Shown in pieces: positions 50,759-52,428 of a DNA stretch of 52,428 nucleotides. Every line of letters begins with the position of its first letter. The stretch's first letter is position 1. Made by a program: the position numbers and the translations under genes. A model generated the notes under the pieces. It was not told the origin of the DNA. It did not search any database and worked only from the letters and a program-made list of their open reading frames with translations. Location of the stretch: positions 1 through 52,428 of the forward strand of contig CAJTGB010000037.1 of assembly GCA_910575835.1 (NCBI GenBank). The letters are read 5' to 3'. The stretch comes from Lachnospiraceae bacterium (GTDB taxonomy: Bacteria; Bacillota; Clostridia; Lachnospirales; Lachnospiraceae).

Positions 50759-50819
50759 CGCGGCAGTCGTAAAATGTGCATGCAAGCATGCCCGCTTGGC
50801 TCGTTGCCCGCGGGAATAA
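50759..50819 (+). repeat. dispersed 61-bp repeat, copy B
   Basis: Second copy of the element at 24753-24813, same orientation, gap-free, about 51 of 61 identical. It lies in the 260-bp gap between two minus-strand genes. The remaining gap sequence (50604-50758) shows nothing else. Confidence 0.7.
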
Positions 50820-50829
50820 CAGAAACGCA

Positions 50830-50862
50830 GTTTTCTATGAAGCCAAAATTTACATAGAAAAC
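50830..50862 (-). terminator. hairpin directly behind the YdeI-like gene
   Basis: GTTTTCTATG (50830-50839) and CATAGAAAAC (50853-50862) are exact complements with a 13-base loop, beginning on the base after the minus-strand stop. No T-run follows, so it may be a stabilising end. Confidence 0.5.
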
Positions 50863-51423
50863 TTACATTGGTTTTAAATTCTTATTGAGCCTGTCCACCA
50901 TCCAGGCAATGCGCTTTTTACGTCCCGCATCTGTCTTCGTATCAAAATATGCCCTCGTATACGTTTTCTTTACCGATAATGACATGCCTTGAAAATTCGT
51001 ATAGGCAGGCTCATACTCTTTAAGCAGTGCAGAAAGCTGCGCAATGTGTTCCTCTGTAACCGTCATGGATCGGGGGGCGTCCCACTGGCCATTCTTCTTG
51101 GCTTCCTCTATCTTCTTCCTGCCGAAATCAGTCATGATCCCCCTCTCTTCAAGGTCCTTGACCAATGCCTTATTCTTCTCTGACCACTTGCTCTTCTCCC
51201 TGCGCATAGAGAAGTATTTCTTATAAGTTTTATCATCGATACTCTTCATCTGTCCGTCGATCCAGCCAAAACAAAGGGCTTCTTCAAGCGCTTCTCCTGC
51301 TTTGACTGTCTTCGGCCCGCCGGCCTTGCCGAATAAGAGCCAGATGCCTTCATTTGACATACAATTACCGCGAAGCCATTCTCTGAATTCTTCTCTGTCA
51401 GCAAATTCCATTATATCACTCAT
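50863..51423 (-). CDS. YdeI/OmpD-associated family protein
   Basis: A 186-residue protein of the YdeI/OmpD-associated (bacteriocin-protection) family: SNEGIWLLFGKAGGPKTVK, EALEEALCFGWIDGQMKSID, YKKYFSMRREKSKWSEKN and a C-terminal RKKRIAWMVDRLN. The molecular role is not settled. GGAGGG before 51423, and 8-nt overlap with the DUF1801 gene, a pair that frequently occurs together. Confidence 0.9.
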   Translation of the reverse strand: MSDIMEFADREEFREWLRGNCMSNEGIWLLFGKAGGPKTVKAGEALEEALCFGWIDGQMKSIDDKTYKKYFSMRREKSKWSEKNKALVKDLEERGIMTDFGRKKIEEAKKNGQWDAPRSMTVTEEHIAQLSALLKEYEPAYTNFQGMSLSVKKTYTRAYFDTKTDAGRKKRIAWMVDRLNKNLKPM

Positions 51424-51838
51424 TATGTGACCCTCCGCCGTTCTCTGTTTCACACCATTTGGCAATCTCTCCAATCAATTCAAGCGGCAAAGGCTTATCA
51501 TAAGGAAGCTGTATAGCGCCTTTGCTTGTCTTATATTCCTTAAGCCTGTCTGCAAATGCCTCCACTGCTTCAGGACCGGGATACAGACCTATATGTTTCT
51601 TAAACGCCGCGAACTGTATCAGATTACGCTTCTGCCAATAAGTCGGCATACTCCATGATATTTTCTCCACGGTATCCGGTATTGCGGACTTTATTATTTT
51701 ATTTATCTGCCTCAGATAAGGCTGCACCTGCTCTGACTGACGCTCTATATATTCTTCAATCGTCTTCGGAGCTTCGCCGCAGTAGTGATCCTGATTTGTA
51801 TTCTTAAATGTACGTCCGCACTTGGGACATTTCCACAT
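51416..51838 (-). CDS. DUF1801-domain protein with N-terminal zinc ribbon
   Basis: A 140-residue protein. An N-terminal zinc finger (MWKCPKCGRTFKNTNQDHYC) precedes the DUF1801 domain (ISWSMPTYWQKRNLIQFAAF, KHIGLYPGPEAVEAFADRL, KGAIQLPYDKPLPLELIGEI), a frataxin-like fold found in iron-related proteins. GAGGTG before 51838 decides the start. First gene of a two-gene unit with the YdeI-like protein. Confidence 0.88.
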   Translation of the reverse strand: MWKCPKCGRTFKNTNQDHYCGEAPKTIEEYIERQSEQVQPYLRQINKIIKSAIPDTVEKISWSMPTYWQKRNLIQFAAFKKHIGLYPGPEAVEAFADRLKEYKTSKGAIQLPYDKPLPLELIGEIAKWCETENGGGSHNE

Positions 51839-52037
51839 TGGAATCACCTCTTTCCCGGGGTCTTCCAGACACAATCTATCTGTCCTGCGCTCACAGGAAA
51901 CGCCCCCTTTCCTTTAGTATAGCATAGAAGTTCTTAGATATCCATATGAAGACTTTCACATTCACGACAAACGCATGTGTAAATAAATTGTGAACATGCC
52001 TCTTTTCTGGTAAAATAAAAGAAAAGGGGCGTTGTTT

Positions 52038-52428
52038 ATGGAAGAATTATTAAATTGGATGGAATATATTGAAGATGTGCGTCAAAAAAAGAAAGTCCGG
52101 CATTTGCTAAAGGATATTCTTGTGATTGTTTTGTTTGCCACACTCGCAAATGCAGATGACTGGGTAGAAATTGCGCTGTTTGCTCAGGTGTATGAAGAGT
52201 ATCTTAAAAAATATATAGAGTTAAAGAATGGCCCGCCGTCTCATGATACGATACAGCGAGTAATGGGGATGATTTCGCCGGATATTCTCCAACAGCTTTA
52301 TGGAAAATGGCAAGACCTGCTGAACAGAGAAGAAGGCGAAGCACTGAAAAAGATCATCTGTATAGATGGAAAAACAATGCGTTCTAACAAACAGGGAAAA
52401 GAGAAGCCGTCTCATATTGTAACCGCAT
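52038..52428 (+). mobile_element. ISAs1-family transposase, 5' part cut by the window edge
   Basis: From an ATG at 52038 the frame stays open to the last base (130 codons). It has the ISAs1/H-repeat features: VRHLLKDILVIVLFATLANA with DDW, then PPSHDTIQRVMGMI and KIICIDGKTMRSN, the first catalytic Asp region (IDGKTMR). GGGGC rather than a strong ribosome site precedes it, common in IS elements. The left inverted repeat must lie in 51940-52037. GCATGT and ACATGC (51971-52000) form a short dyad there. Confidence 0.85.

Overview
The window reads as a chromosome segment of an anaerobic, spore-former-type Firmicute, most like Lachnospiraceae/Clostridia. The reasons are AGGAGG-type ribosome sites before nearly every gene, consensus sigma-A promoters, Gld-type ABC exporters, Etf-linked flavin dehydrogenases and a low-to-middle GC content. 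I cannot name a species. No tRNA, rRNA or CRISPR array was seen.

Layout. (1) 1-2.6 kb is a decaying strip: a nuclease-like DUF4268 gene, a broken zinc-ribbon gene, and the wreck of an ADP-ribosylation operon (macrodomain tail plus frameshifted SirTM-type sirtuin). (2) 2.6-6.5 kb is a Zn/Cd/Pb efflux unit (P1B ATPase, separate HMA metallochaperone, divergent ArsR repressor) followed by an AraC regulator. (3) 6.5-21.7 kb is the metabolic core, homologous in content to the uncharacterised E. coli ygc/yqcE cluster: SDR (YgcW), FGGY kinase (YgcE), GlpP-like antiterminator (YgcP), AGPS-like flavoprotein (YgcU) with its own Etf pair (YgcR/YgcQ), and an MFS carrier (YqcE-like). Added to this are a second FAD dehydrogenase with a second Etf pair, a BCCT carrier, a DUF89 phosphatase, a YcxB-like membrane protein and a SurE nucleotidase. 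Three transcription units of this core start with the same 5'-end RNA element lying on a terminator. This is the most interesting signal in the window.

(4) 21.7-26.5 kb holds a MerR-controlled ABC exporter, an unknown 238-residue protein flanked by a dispersed repeat and a long inverted repeat, and an AraC-GyrI regulator. (5) 26.7-37.5 kb is an accessory island. It contains remnants of a type I restriction system (HsdR and HsdM fragments about 5 kb apart), phage packaging remnants (HNH, P27 terminase) into which an XRE-ImmA-PIN cassette is wedged, acetyltransferases, a Fic protein, a DUF3791-DUF3990-DUF3791 operon and an internally deleted PHP phosphatase next to an aldo/keto reductase.

(6) 37.5-49.5 kb is chromosomal and mostly intact: a LytTR regulator with an ABC exporter, a four-gene Gld-type ABC operon, ptsI coupled to a response regulator, and a two-component system. 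(7) 49.5-52.4 kb has a RelB antitoxin with a truncated YoeB toxin, an FMN reductase, two small conserved genes and the start of an ISAs1-family transposase cut by the window edge.

How it works together: the 6.5-21.7 kb genes look like an inducible pathway that imports a small polyol or sugar acid, phosphorylates and oxidises it, and passes electrons to two Etf pairs. A GlpP-like protein is the natural candidate for sensing a phosphorylated intermediate and opening the leader terminators. The substrate is not evident from sequence.
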